Assembly: GCA_020073305.1 (NCBI GenBank)
Contig: JAIQFK010000017.1
Span: forward strand, 87,928 to 151,927
DNA length: 64,000 nucleotides
Origin: Terriglobia bacterium
GTDB lineage: Bacteria > Acidobacteriota > Terriglobia > Bryobacterales > Bryobacteraceae
Direction: 5' to 3'
Shown: piece after piece, positions 8,301 through 17,311 of the stretch
Layout of the letters: every line of letters begins with the position of its first letter
How positions within the stretch are numbered: position 1 is the first letter of the stretch
Program-made: the position numbers and the translations under genes
The notes under the pieces: model-generated
The model's input: only the letters and a program-made list of their open reading frames with translations
Database searches by the model: none
What the model was told of the DNA's origin: nothing

Positions 8301-10435
8301 CACTGGGCGTTCGCTTCCAGGCGGCCGCGCAGAACGGTAATCGAAGCTTTGGGCAGAGTGAACGTGGCTTCCGGGCTTCCCGTTACGACATGGGCGACCG
8401 GCGGCCCGTCGGGGTCAGGGTGACTGTTCGGCCCGTCGTTCTTCCACACGTACTGCTCGCTGCCGAACGTAACCTGAGTGACCGGTCCGGAAAAGGACGC
8501 GCTGCTGTGTGTCTTGGAATTCTCGAAAACCAACCGCACCGGATGTGGGCTGGTCTCGTCACGATTGACCAGCATCAACGACCAGTTTCCGTCGGGACGA
8601 TGCACCGCATAGGAGGTAACCAGCACGTCGCCCTCGCTGTCCTGAATGCCGGTTGAAGAGGCGTACATGTGATGGACGCCGGAGCGGTGCGCTGCCCATT
8701 CCAGATTGATCATATGGGCGGCCCAGTAAAAAGACATGTACCCCTTGATGTTGTAGTCGCGGTCAGAAACGAAGTTCGACCAGGAAGCGTAGCCCAGGCA
8801 GGTGTTCTGAACATCCTGCGGCTGAATGGGCGAATGGTAGTAAGCGGCGCCGCCACCTTCGAAAAACGCGCCGATGCTGTCGGCCAGCCACAACCCGCCC
8901 CAGATGGTGCTCATGGGGCCTGTGAGCCCTGCGGCGACGCTGCTCTCGGTCACCATGAGCGGCACTTTTTGCGGCACGCCGTCGTTTCTCCACACCTGCA
9001 AAATCTGCTTCATCAGTTTCGGTTCCTGGTACAGAGTCTTCCACGTGATGTTGCAGCGTTCGAAGGGATAGTGCTCGAAGGAAACAAACGCGAGATCAGA
9101 GAGGCGTCCGTGGGCCTTCAGGTAGTCGATGAAGCGCCCCATCCAGGATGTGCGGCCCTGAGCGTCGGGCCACACGCGGATGTCTTCGTTGACACCTTCG
9201 AAAACCGGCCCGCCCAGTTTGAGTTTGGGATCGACTTTATGAATCGCCGTTGCCCACTGGAGATACAACGCGCCATAATCCTCCGGCATGGCATGCTTGC
9301 CGTCGGGTTCCTCGCCCATTTCGACATAGCTGATGGGGTAGCCGCGCTTCTCGATGTACGCAATCTGGGCGGCGGCATCGTCGGGCGTGCCGTAGAGCAT
9401 GGTGACCGGGATCATCGCGGGCTGGTTGTTGGTCAACCCGCTGGTGAAGAAAATATCGAAGCCGCTGTGCTGCTGGCCGCCGGTCGCGTTGACATCCGCC
9501 GCGGAGTGCCACGGATCAATCGAGGAGGAACAATACTCGGGTGCACGCGCGCCGGTCGCGACATCGACCAAGGCGCCATTCGCGTCGATGCTGCCGGCAT
9601 GGATTTCCTCAATGGCGTATCCGACGCAGTTGCGCACATCGTCCGAGCCATGCACGTCGCAGGTGTTCGATGATTCCGTCATGAGCACGCGCAGAAACCG
9701 GGTGGAGACGGGCGCTTCGGCGAGCTTGAGTGTCACTGTGCCGCCTTTGGCGTTCGTCATCGCGCCCGACGGAAAGGTCTTCCATTCGCCCTGCGGCCCA
9801 CTGTCGAAATCGAGCGCGTCCTTACCCACCCAATATTCCACTCGATAGGTTACGGCGTAAGGATTGGCCCAGGCGATGCGTATGGCGCTGACCGGCTTCT
9901 CGGCTCGCAGATCCACGACAACCCATTGCGGGTGCAGAGAGTCGCTTTCGCCCGTGAACTTACTCGTGAGATAGGGATTACTCTTCCAATAAATAAGGTT
10001 GGGACCCTGCACGGGGCGGTCACCACTGGTGGAAAAGCCGCGGTGCGGAAGCGAGTAGGCCAGAATGTAACGAAGCGGCTGTTTGAGCTCCGTGCTGCCG
10101 GTGAAGTACCCGCTCTTGTTCGCCGCGTCGCTCCAGCTTCCGTTCTCGGTCCAGTGCCAGGCCGCCATACGGAGTTCGGTGTTGTTACGATACGTGATCG
10201 GACCCCAGCCTGCCGAGAGGGACTCCTGCACGATGTGCGGCGTGTACACCTTGTCAATGCCGGTGCGAGACAGGACGTCGATCGAGCTTCCCAGAGCGCT
10301 ATCAGGATCGAACGAATTGATCTCGTGACCCGGCGTTGCGTCCACGTGAATGGTCGCAACGTCTTGGGCGTAGCCGCACAGCGTGACGATGAAAACTGCG
10401 GCGACCGTCGCGTCTCGAAAAATGCGTCTTGGCAT
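8300..10435 (-). CDS. Secreted GH-A clan glycoside hydrolase with inserted discoidin-like domain
   Basis: A 711-residue exported protein (hydrophobic leader ending GYAQ). Residues ~165-255 resemble an F5/8 type C (discoidin) carbohydrate-binding fold (QWVVVDLRAEKPVSAIRIAW, then STRFLRVLM). The following (beta/alpha)8 region has E-M-G-E-E-P-D-G, a candidate acid/base Glu, and M-V-T-E-S-S, a candidate nucleophile Glu, spaced as in GH39/GH5-like clan A enzymes. A beta-sandwich follows (SYAVHRPDGNWSLMLVNRD). The precise GH family is uncertain. It lies 30 bp after the GH51 arabinofuranosidase and overlaps the deacetylase, so hemicellulose or pectin side-chain removal is a reasonable guess. Confidence 0.75.
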   Translation of the reverse strand: MPRRIFRDATVAAVFIVTLCGYAQDVATIHVDATPGHEINSFDPDSALGSSIDVLSRTGIDKVYTPHIVQESLSAGWGPITYRNNTELRMAAWHWTENGSWSDAANKSGYFTGSTELKQPLRYILAYSLPHRGFSTSGDRPVQGPNLIYWKSNPYLTSKFTGESDSLHPQWVVVDLRAEKPVSAIRIAWANPYAVTYRVEYWVGKDALDFDSGPQGEWKTFPSGAMTNAKGGTVTLKLAEAPVSTRFLRVLMTESSNTCDVHGSDDVRNCVGYAIEEIHAGSIDANGALVDVATGARAPEYCSSSIDPWHSAADVNATGGQQHSGFDIFFTSGLTNNQPAMIPVTMLYGTPDDAAAQIAYIEKRGYPISYVEMGEEPDGKHAMPEDYGALYLQWATAIHKVDPKLKLGGPVFEGVNEDIRVWPDAQGRTSWMGRFIDYLKAHGRLSDLAFVSFEHYPFERCNITWKTLYQEPKLMKQILQVWRNDGVPQKVPLMVTESSVAAGLTGPMSTIWGGLWLADSIGAFFEGGGAAYYHSPIQPQDVQNTCLGYASWSNFVSDRDYNIKGYMSFYWAAHMINLEWAAHRSGVHHMYASSTGIQDSEGDVLVTSYAVHRPDGNWSLMLVNRDETSPHPVRLVFENSKTHSSASFSGPVTQVTFGSEQYVWKNDGPNSHPDPDGPPVAHVVTGSPEATFTLPKASITVLRGRLEANAQ

Positions 10436-10465
10436 TCAGAAGTGGCTCCCGCGCGGATTATATCG

Positions 10466-12070
10466 CTACGACCCGAGTTCGAGCACCAACTTGTTGACCG
10501 ATGCCGGCGGAAAGCGATGCGTAAAGGCGGATCCTCGCGCCTCGATGATTTCTTCACGCGCCTGAACGACGCCGGGATCGGAAAAAGTGTTGTGCGCGTG
10601 AATATCCGGGTGCGCCAGCACGCTGAGCTTGCCGGACTTTGCCGTGGCGCCTCGCAGAACAATCTCCGTATCGAGCGGCCGGCTCGCATCCGTGTTCACC
10701 GCCGTCAGGACCAGGGTCTTGCCCTGGATCGAAGCCGAACCGGCAAGCCCGGTGACGCTCCAATTGCGGCCGTCGTCCCGAGCCGGATGCGCCGGCGCCG
10801 CGAACTGCGCGCGCACGGCCTGGGACCCGCGGTGCTCCGCGTACATTCGAAAAACGTGATAGTTCGGCGTCGCGACGAACTGATCCTCACGGGCGAGGAA
10901 CAGGCAGTGCAGGTTATTGATTAACTGCGCGACGTTTCCCATGGCTACCTTGTCCGCATGCCGATGAAACGTGTCGAGAGTCAGGGCGGAGATCAGTGCG
11001 TCGCGCATCGTCGGCATCTGGCCGAACAAATAAGCCGGGTGCACTTCCGTTCCGGGGTTGTGCCATGCGCCCCATTCATCGACCACGAGCTTGACGCGAT
11101 GCTGAGCATCGATCTCGCCCATCGCCGCCCAGTGTTCGGTGATCAGAGGCTCCATGCGCGTGGCTTTGGCAAGCAGGCTGTACCAGTCGTCGACGGTGAA
11201 ATCGACGGCTTGTCCCTTGCCCGATGTCCCACAGTAGTAGTGCAGCGCAAGACCGTACACTTTGCGCAGCATGTGCTTGCCTTTTTCCGTGAGCTTGTCG
11301 AGGAAACGGCGCGTCCAGTCGATGTCGCCGCCATTGGGACCGGAAGCGATTAGCGCCGGATCCACGCCGAACTGCGGCAGCCAGGCGGTGTAGCGGCGGA
11401 ACTCGACGGCGTACTCGTCGGGAGCGAAATCGCCGCCGCAGCCCCAGCTCTCGTTGCCTACGCCCCAAAATCGAACACCGAAGGGATCTTTGTCGCCCTG
11501 GGACGCGCGCAGATCCGCGAGCGAAGTCAGGCCCGCGGGAGAGTTGCAATAGTCGATCCACTCGTAAAAATCTTTGGGCGGCAGGCTGCGCAGATTCGCG
11601 GCGAGGTAAGGCTGAGCGCCGACGAGGCGGCAGAAGCGGACGAATTCGCTTGTGCCGAACCAGTTCGGCTCGTATTTTTGCGGGCCATCGGGCGCCTTGA
11701 CCATGAACGGGTCATTGATCCAGAAATTCGCGCGCCGCGGCCGCTGGCCGCGGGGGCCGACGCCATCGCGCCAGTTGTAGCTATCGGCGAAACAGCCGCC
11801 GGGCCAGCGCACCACGGGCGGCTTGAGAGCGCGCAAGGCTTCTACCAGCGACGAGCGGATGCCACCCATGTTGGGAATCTTGGAGTTTTCGCCGACCCAG
11901 ATGCCGTCATACACCACTCCGCCGATGTGTTCTGTGAAGTGGCCGTGCAGATCCGGCGAGATGGTTCCAATGGGTTCATCGGCAAAGACTTCGATATGCG
12001 CCTGGGCGGCTCGCGCGCTGCGCGCGGCTAACAGCCCTGCGCTAAGGGCCAGAAAGTCTCGACGTCGCAC
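10466..12070 (-). CDS. Tat-exported GH51-like alpha-L-arabinofuranosidase
   Basis: About 534 residues. From GTG 12070 the protein begins RRRDFLALSAGLLAARSARA, a twin-arginine type leader; GAGG sits about eight bases upstream. An in-frame TTG at 12100 would add ten residues before the Tat motif and is less likely. Family marks are H-G-H-F-T-E-H-I-G-G near the N-terminus, VVRWPGGCFADSYNWRDGVGP, the acid/base Glu in W-G-V-G-N-E-S-W-G and the probable nucleophile in V-V-D-E-W-G-A-W. GH51 enzymes release terminal arabinofuranose from arabinoxylan and arabinan. It heads the overlapping hydrolase operon. Confidence 0.88.
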   Translation of the reverse strand: MRRRDFLALSAGLLAARSARAAQAHIEVFADEPIGTISPDLHGHFTEHIGGVVYDGIWVGENSKIPNMGGIRSSLVEALRALKPPVVRWPGGCFADSYNWRDGVGPRGQRPRRANFWINDPFMVKAPDGPQKYEPNWFGTSEFVRFCRLVGAQPYLAANLRSLPPKDFYEWIDYCNSPAGLTSLADLRASQGDKDPFGVRFWGVGNESWGCGGDFAPDEYAVEFRRYTAWLPQFGVDPALIASGPNGGDIDWTRRFLDKLTEKGKHMLRKVYGLALHYYCGTSGKGQAVDFTVDDWYSLLAKATRMEPLITEHWAAMGEIDAQHRVKLVVDEWGAWHNPGTEVHPAYLFGQMPTMRDALISALTLDTFHRHADKVAMGNVAQLINNLHCLFLAREDQFVATPNYHVFRMYAEHRGSQAVRAQFAAPAHPARDDGRNWSVTGLAGSASIQGKTLVLTAVNTDASRPLDTEIVLRGATAKSGKLSVLAHPDIHAHNTFSDPGVVQAREEIIEARGSAFTHRFPPASVNKLVLELGS

Positions 12071-12154
12071 TCGGGTTTCCTCGCTTTCGAGAATTTGCAA
12101 AACAAAGCCAATTTTGATGTGCCGGGCTTCCGGTTTCCATCTTACAGCGGACGC

Positions 12155-12922
12155 TTATTTGGGCGGCATGCGAAGCGCTCCGTCGAGGCGGATGGCTTCG
12201 CCGTTGAGCATCGTGTTATCAATGATATGCAAGACGAGCTTGGCGAACTCCTCCGGCCGCCCGAACCGTGATGGGAACGGCACGGATGCGCCGAGGCTGT
12301 CCTGAATTGCCTGGGGCATGCCGCTCATCAGCGGGGTTGCGAAGAGTCCAGGTGCGATGGTACACACACGAATCCCGAAGGCGGCGAATTCCCGGGCTGC
12401 CGGCAGCGTGAGCCCGACGACGCCGGCTTTGGAGGCCGCATAGGCCGCTTGTCCGATTTGCCCGTCGAATGCCGCGATCGAAGCCGTGAGCACGATGACG
12501 CCGCGCTCGCCTTCTGCCAGCACAGGCAGCTTTTCGAGATTGCCGGCAACAAGGCGCATGACGTTCAAGGTGCCGATCAGGTTCACCTCGACGACGCGGC
12601 GAAATGCATCGAGCGCCATGGGACCGCTCTTGCCGACGATCTTGCCCGCGGGGGCGATGCCCGCGCACGTGACGAGGATGCGTGCCGGACCCTGAGCGGC
12701 TTTGGCGGTTTCCACGGCGCGTTCTGCGCTTTCGGCTTCCGCGACATTGCAGGGCACGAACACGCCGCGGATTTCGGACGCGACCGCCGCACCCTCTGCC
12801 TCATTCAGATCGAAGATGGCGACTTGTGCGCCGGCCGTTGCGAGCACGCGCGCCGCGGCTGCTCCTAATCCTGAAGCTCCTCCGGTGACGATTGCGGCAT
12901 GGCCTTTTGCGTCCATTCCCAT
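12155..12922 (-). CDS. SDR-family dehydrogenase, 3-hydroxyacyl-CoA dehydrogenase type II-like
   Basis: About 255 residues from ATG 12922 (ATG 12916 is also possible; a longer frame to 13072 runs into the repeat element and is rejected). The Rossmann motif is T-G-G-A-S-G-L-G near residue 12, the conserved C-A-G (usual NAG) follows beta-4, and the catalytic set is S(IAAF), Y-A-A-S-K. The sequence is closest in style to HSD17B10-like enzymes, which oxidise 3-hydroxyacyl-CoA with NAD+. The adjacent AidB-like acyl-CoA dehydrogenase, on the same strand, supports a fatty-acyl or branched-acyl catabolic role (inference). Confidence 0.85.
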   Translation of the reverse strand: MGMDAKGHAAIVTGGASGLGAAAARVLATAGAQVAIFDLNEAEGAAVASEIRGVFVPCNVAEAESAERAVETAKAAQGPARILVTCAGIAPAGKIVGKSGPMALDAFRRVVEVNLIGTLNVMRLVAGNLEKLPVLAEGERGVIVLTASIAAFDGQIGQAAYAASKAGVVGLTLPAAREFAAFGIRVCTIAPGLFATPLMSGMPQAIQDSLGASVPFPSRFGRPEEFAKLVLHIIDNTMLNGEAIRLDGALRMPPK

Positions 12923-13022
12923 ATCGTAATCATTCGCGGGTCGTGTAGAGGGGACCGTTGGCCGGCATGTCGCCCAAGGCGACACCCGCGAGAATGAAAA
13001 TGGGGCAAGGGCTCGTACAAGA

Positions 13023-13101
13023 GGGGACAGGCACCACCGTCCACGACGAGCGTGCTGGTGGTTTGCGGGCAACTCGATTAGGGACGGTGGAGCCAGTCCC
13101 C
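13023..13101 (-). repeat. Interspersed inverted-repeat element, copy 1
   Basis: A 79-bp element whose ends form a long hairpin: GGGGACAGGCACCACCGTCC at the left pairs with GGACGGTGGAGCCAGTCCCC at the right, 18 of 20 positions, the two exceptions being A-A mismatches. It begins 4 bp after the stop of the AidB-like gene. A second copy with the same arms sits at 14723-14802, 7 bp after another stop on the same strand. The layout is like REP/BIME elements, which affect mRNA 3' ends. Confidence 0.8.
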
Positions 13102-13105
13102 GGCG

Positions 13106-14695
13106 CTAGGCTGATGACCAGGCCGCTTGAAGGATCGCGTTGAAATCCGCACCGGGTGGAAGGGTGCCGAACGCGTGTCCGGAATTCCCTTCGAGCCGGG
13201 ATGCGCAGAACGCATCGGCCACAGCAGGCGGACTGAAGCGGACGAGCAGAGAGGCCTGCAAGGCCAGTGCCAGCCGCTCAGCCAGCCGGCGCGCATCGTG
13301 CTCGGCCGGGCCGGCTCGAATTCCCGCGGCGAATTTTTCCACCCGCGGATCGCCCGCCAGACGGATCTCCGTGAGCACGCGTTCCAACGCCTCCGGCTCC
13401 TTCGCGATGGCGCGAAGCACATCCAGTGCGATCACGTTGCCAGAGCCTTCCCAGATGGAGTTGAGCGGCGCCTCGCGATAGAGGCGAGGCATCATGGACT
13501 CCTCGACGAAGCCGTTGCCGCCCAGACATTCGAGGGCTTCCGCTACGTGCGCGGATGCGCGCTTCGACACCCAGTACTTGCCTGCGGCGACCGCCAGCCG
13601 CGCGAACGCACGATCTCCTTCATCGAAGGCGCGCGCGAGCCGCAGCATCAACATGGAGGCCGCCTCCGACTCTACGGCCAGGTCGGCCAGCACGTTGCGC
13701 ATCAACGGCTGATCGATCAACACGCGTCCGAATGCATGGCGGTATCGAGCATGGTGCAGCGCTTCGACCAGCGCCCTACGCATCAAGGCCGCCGAACCGA
13801 TCACGCAATCGAGGCGCGTGTGATGGACCATCTCGAGGATAGTCGCCACGCCGCGCCCTTCTTCGCCGATCAGACGCGCCCAAGCGCCGTCGAACTCCAC
13901 TTCGCTCGAAGCATTCGAGCGATTTCCCAGCTTCGGTTTCAGCCGCTGCAAGTGAAAGGCATTGCGCCGGCCGTCAGGCGTCCAGCGCGGCAGGAAGAAG
14001 CAGGAAAGCCCGCCTGGCGCCTGCGCCAGCACCAGGAAGGCGTCGCACATGGGCGCCGAGCAAAACCACTTGTGCCCATGAAGCCGGTACTCGCGATCGC
14101 TTCCGCGCTCGGCTCGCGTGGTGTTGGCGCGCACATCCGACCCGCCCTGCTTCTCGGTCATCGCCATGCCGACGAGCACGCCGGCTTTCTCCGGCGCCGG
14201 GCGGAATGACGGATCGTAGCGTGTCGAGTGAATCCGCGGCTCCCACTCCGCCGCGAGTGCCGGCTCGCGCCGCAGCACGGGCACCGAAGCGTAGGTCATG
14301 GAGATGGGACAAACATGTCCGGCTTCGTTCTGCGATGCCAGCATCGCCAGCGCCGCTCTCGCCACATGGGCGCCGGGACGCGGGCACGCCCAGGGAAGAC
14401 TATGGACGCCATGCTCCACCGCGAGCCGCATCACGTGGTGCCACGCGGGGTGGAACTCAACCTCGTCGCGCCTGTGGCCGTAGCGATCGTGCGTGTGCAG
14501 CACCGGCGGATATTCGTTGGCGAGCACGCCCCACTCGACCGCCTCCGCGGTTCCAACTTCCCGGCCGAACGCTTCCAGCTCGGCGCATGCCCAGTTCGCG
14601 CCTTCGCGCACGAGGGCCTCGCGCAACGCACGGTCGGTCGAAAACAGGTTGTAGTCGACGAGCGGAGGAGGCTGGTTCAGGACTTCATGATTCAC
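13106..14695 (-). CDS. aidB: AidB-like acyl-CoA dehydrogenase
   Basis: A 529-residue flavoprotein of the acyl-CoA dehydrogenase superfamily, AidB branch (E. coli AidB is 541). The family signatures are M-T-E-K-Q-G-G-S-D-V-R-A-N-T-T in the FAD/substrate domain, H-G-H-K-W-F-C-S-A-P, and E-C-L-G-G-N-G-F-V-E-E with LYREAPLNSIWEGSGNV. AidB proteins bind FAD and are linked to alkylation stress, with weak isovaleryl-CoA dehydrogenase activity. The start is GTG 14695 without a strong ribosome site. It lies between the two inverted-repeat elements, downstream of an aldo/keto reductase and upstream of an SDR. Confidence 0.88.
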   Translation of the reverse strand: MNHEVLNQPPPLVDYNLFSTDRALREALVREGANWACAELEAFGREVGTAEAVEWGVLANEYPPVLHTHDRYGHRRDEVEFHPAWHHVMRLAVEHGVHSLPWACPRPGAHVARAALAMLASQNEAGHVCPISMTYASVPVLRREPALAAEWEPRIHSTRYDPSFRPAPEKAGVLVGMAMTEKQGGSDVRANTTRAERGSDREYRLHGHKWFCSAPMCDAFLVLAQAPGGLSCFFLPRWTPDGRRNAFHLQRLKPKLGNRSNASSEVEFDGAWARLIGEEGRGVATILEMVHHTRLDCVIGSAALMRRALVEALHHARYRHAFGRVLIDQPLMRNVLADLAVESEAASMLMLRLARAFDEGDRAFARLAVAAGKYWVSKRASAHVAEALECLGGNGFVEESMMPRLYREAPLNSIWEGSGNVIALDVLRAIAKEPEALERVLTEIRLAGDPRVEKFAAGIRAGPAEHDARRLAERLALALQASLLVRFSPPAVADAFCASRLEGNSGHAFGTLPPGADFNAILQAAWSSA

Positions 14696-14722
14696 GGGTG
14701 GTCAGTTGCCCTTCGCCGAGGC

Positions 14723-14802
14723 GGGGATAGGCACCACTGTCCACGACTGGCGGTCCGGTCAGGTGTGACTGTTAGGATTAGGGACAGTGGAGCCAGTCCC
14801 CC
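14723..14802 (-). repeat. Interspersed inverted-repeat element, copy 2
   Basis: An 80-bp element homologous to 13023-13101. The arms are GGGGATAGGCACCACTGTCC and GGACAGTGGAGCCAGTCCCC. The A-A mismatch positions are kept, and both arms carry compensating changes relative to copy 1 (CCG/CGG becomes CTG/CAG), which is what selection for the hairpin would leave. The middle ~35 bp differ. It starts 7 bp after the aldo/keto reductase stop. Confidence 0.8.
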
Positions 14803-14809
14803 GCGGGCG

Positions 14810-15772
14810 CTATGCGTGTGCGCCATCGCAATAGCGCGGCACAGCAGCACGCTGGTTGACGTCGCGCTTCCAGTTCTCGAGCCGCGGACCCGCCAGGCTC
14901 TTCGCGTCTTCGCGGAGTTTGGCCATCTGTTCCTGCGACATGGGTTTGAACTGCTGTGCGATCCGGACATCGTCTTCGATCTGCCCGACCGTTGTGCAAC
15001 CGAGCGCCAGGCAATGGATCGGCAGGCTGAGCACGTAGCTGAGGCAATCCTTCAAATGGATCTCCGCGAGCAGGCCGGCGTTTCCCGTGCTCTTCATGCC
15101 TTGAATCCCCATGCCGCGCTCGACGGCCACCGGCAGCACCATTTTTTCGAAGCTCAAGTACGAGGGATCGGCCGGGTTCAGGGGCATCAGGATCGTGTCG
15201 TACTTGTCGTAGTTCTTGAGCATCGCCAAGTGCACTTCCGGATCGTGATGCCCGGTGAAGCCCATGAACCGGCACTTGCCGGCCTTCTTCGCGGCCTCGA
15301 ACGCTTCGATAGCGCCGCCCGGAGCGAAGATCTGCTGGACTTCATCCATGGTGCTGACCTGGTGGATCTGCCAGAGGTCCAAATAATCGGTCTTGAGCGC
15401 CCGCAGCGATTTCTCGAGATCCTCTTCGGCTCCCTTGCGGCTGCGCTGCGGCGACTTCGTGGTGAGAAAGATCTGCTTGCGAAACGGCGGCAAGACGTCG
15501 CCGTAAGCCTCTTCCGACTTGCCGTTCCAATAAATACGAGCGCAGTCGAAATAGTTGATGCCGAGCTCATAGGCGCGCAGCGTGATCGCCTTGGCGTCTT
15601 CATAACTGCACAAGGGGAAGCGGCCGCCAGCCTGGCCGATGATGGTGAGTTTCTCGCCGGTCTTGCCAAACACTCGCTTGGGAATATCTCCCGGCGCCAC
15701 CTTGGCGGCACGGGCCGGGCCGAACGACAACCCCGCTACAGCGGAAGTCGAAATGAATGTCCTGCGTCGCAT
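14810..15772 (-). CDS. Tat-exported aldo/keto reductase-like protein
   Basis: About 320 residues. I start at ATG 15772, preceded by GGAGGAAAAG; an upstream start at 15844 has no such site. The leader RRRTFISTSAVAGLSFGPARA is a twin-arginine signal. The barrel has FDCARIYWNGKSEEAYGDVL (the AKR D-x-x-x-x-Y-G-x-x-E region), TTKSPQRSRKGAEEDLEKSLRALKTDYLDLWQIH, and GFTGHHDPE, where the AKR active-site Lys and His strands occur. Tat-exported AKRs are frequent in Acidobacteria and Planctomycetes; the substrate is unknown. It is divergent from rhamnonate dehydratase with 122 bp between. Confidence 0.85.
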   Translation of the reverse strand: MRRRTFISTSAVAGLSFGPARAAKVAPGDIPKRVFGKTGEKLTIIGQAGGRFPLCSYEDAKAITLRAYELGINYFDCARIYWNGKSEEAYGDVLPPFRKQIFLTTKSPQRSRKGAEEDLEKSLRALKTDYLDLWQIHQVSTMDEVQQIFAPGGAIEAFEAAKKAGKCRFMGFTGHHDPEVHLAMLKNYDKYDTILMPLNPADPSYLSFEKMVLPVAVERGMGIQGMKSTGNAGLLAEIHLKDCLSYVLSLPIHCLALGCTTVGQIEDDVRIAQQFKPMSQEQMAKLREDAKSLAGPRLENWKRDVNQRAAVPRYCDGAHA

Positions 15773-15851
15773 CTTTTCCTCCCCATCAGAACTGAGGTAC
15801 CTCCAGCATACTTCCGAAAGATCAGCTTCGCGAGGACGCACCACCCGCGCC

Positions 15852-15880
15852 TTGACAACCGTGCCGTGGTTTCAAATAAT
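15852..15880 (+). promoter_or_regulatory. Sigma70-type promoter of the rhamnonate dehydratase gene
   Basis: A consensus -35 box TTGACA (15852-15857) is separated by 17 bases from AATAAT (15875-15880). Transcription would begin near 15887, only about eight bases before ATG 15895, giving a very short leader. GGAG at 15882-15885 might fall outside the transcript, so the message could be nearly leaderless. Confidence 0.65.
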
Positions 15881-15894
15881 CGGAGCCGTGTGCC

Positions 15895-17160
15895 ATGCGG
15901 CGGCGGAACTTTCTAGCACTCGGTAGCAGCGCCGCGCTGGGACTCCTGGATAGCGTGAGTGCCATGCCGGTTCCCTTTCAAGACGAAAAGAGCAAGCTGA
16001 AAATCACGGGCGTCCGGCTGGTCCACACAAAGCCGAAGCGGCCGGTTCCCTCCTACCAGCCGGCGCCAGGCTCATGGTCGACCGGCGGGGTGGAAGTGGC
16101 CAACCCCATGTCCGTTTATCCGGAATACAAGGCGCAGCGTTCGCTGTTCATGCCCGACCCCGGAAAGCTGGAAGGCTTTACGGTCGAGATCACGACCGAT
16201 AAGGGCGTGAAAGGCTATGGAAGCGGCGGCATCGCCGGAGGTCCGATCGTAACCGGCCACTTCGCCAAGTTGCTCATCGGCGAAAATCCGTTCAACATCG
16301 AGCGGATCTGGGACATCCTCTATCGATCGAGCATGTACTACGGGCAGGCGGGAGTGGTCCCTCACGCCATCAGCGGCGTGGACCTCGCGCTGTGGGATCT
16401 GATCGGCAATGCGCTGGGCATGCCGGTGTACAAGCTGCTGGGCGGCGAGACCAAGCCGCGCATTCCCACGTACTGCACGGGCAACGACCTGGAGCAGCAC
16501 ATCCAGTTCGGCTACAAGCGGCTCAAGCTGGCAGTGCCTTACGGCCCGGCCGACGGCCGCGAGGGGCTCAAAAAGAATGTCGAGCTGGTGAAGCACACGC
16601 GCGACTTGCTGGGTCCGGACGGCGACATCATGCTGGATTGCTGGATGGCATTGAACGAGCAGTACACCATTGAGCTGGCCGAGATGGTGGCGCCACACCG
16701 CGTCTACTGGATGGAGGAGTGTCTGCCGCCACACGATTTCGAAGGCTTCGGACGGCTGCGGGAGGCCATCAAATCCACGCGCATCGCCACCGGGGAACAC
16801 GTTTATTTCCGCTACGGCTTCCGGCATCTGTTGGAGCACAACGCGGCGGCCATCTGGCAGCCGGACATTCACTGGTGCGGCGGCCTGACCGAGTTGCGGC
16901 GCATCGCCGCGCTGGGCGCGGCGTACGACATTCCCATCATTCCTCACGCCGGCGGCGTGCAGGACTGCGTGCATTTCACCATGGCCACGCCCAACGCGCC
17001 CTGGTCGGAGATGTTCATGCCGCCGCCGGGCGGCCCGCCCGAGGTCTACCGGCGTTACGAGGAAGACAACCAGGTCACCCGCGGCCCCGAAGGCGTCTAC
17101 ATGCGTCCTTCCGAGCGGCCGGGATTCGGCTGGGAAATCGAGGCGGCGCCTCTAACTTAA
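15895..17160 (+). CDS. rhmD: L-rhamnonate dehydratase-like enolase-superfamily enzyme
   Basis: A 421-residue enzyme with a short Tat-like leader (MRRRNFLALGSSAALGLL), unusual for this normally cytoplasmic family. The body matches rhamnonate dehydratase: GENPFNIERIWDILYRSSMYYGQ, HAISGVDLALWDLIGNALG, KLLGGETKP, metal-ligand strands M-L-D-C-W-M and W-M-E-E-C-L-P-P, G-E-H-V and QPDIHWCGGLTELRRIAA. RhmD converts L-rhamnonate to 2-keto-3-deoxy-L-rhamnonate with Mg2+. The catalytic His expected near I-I-P-H-A-G-G is present. Rhamnose catabolism fits the adjacent pectin/hemicellulose hydrolases. The specific sugar acid is inferred from similarity. Confidence 0.82.
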   Translation: MRRRNFLALGSSAALGLLDSVSAMPVPFQDEKSKLKITGVRLVHTKPKRPVPSYQPAPGSWSTGGVEVANPMSVYPEYKAQRSLFMPDPGKLEGFTVEITTDKGVKGYGSGGIAGGPIVTGHFAKLLIGENPFNIERIWDILYRSSMYYGQAGVVPHAISGVDLALWDLIGNALGMPVYKLLGGETKPRIPTYCTGNDLEQHIQFGYKRLKLAVPYGPADGREGLKKNVELVKHTRDLLGPDGDIMLDCWMALNEQYTIELAEMVAPHRVYWMEECLPPHDFEGFGRLREAIKSTRIATGEHVYFRYGFRHLLEHNAAAIWQPDIHWCGGLTELRRIAALGAAYDIPIIPHAGGVQDCVHFTMATPNAPWSEMFMPPPGGPPEVYRRYEEDNQVTRGPEGVYMRPSERPGFGWEIEAAPLT

Positions 17161-17311
17161 CGCCGTGTTATTCTTCGAGAGGCGTTTCAGGACGCCACCG
17201 TGTCCGCGGGAAGGACTGCGTCCGCCTGAACTTGCTTTTTCCATTTCCAGCTTTCAATGAACTCTTTTCTGCCCGAGTGAGCGGACACCGGGCGCAACGA
17301 AAGGAGCTCAT

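Noticed and set aside
12923..13072. N-terminal extension of the SDR dehydrogenase to 13072
   Set aside because: It reads through the inverted-repeat element; the Rossmann motif sits at the normal distance from ATG 12922.
14228..15916. 562-codon plus-strand open frame across the AidB/aldo-keto region
   Set aside because: Antisense shadow covering two well-supported genes and the repeat element.
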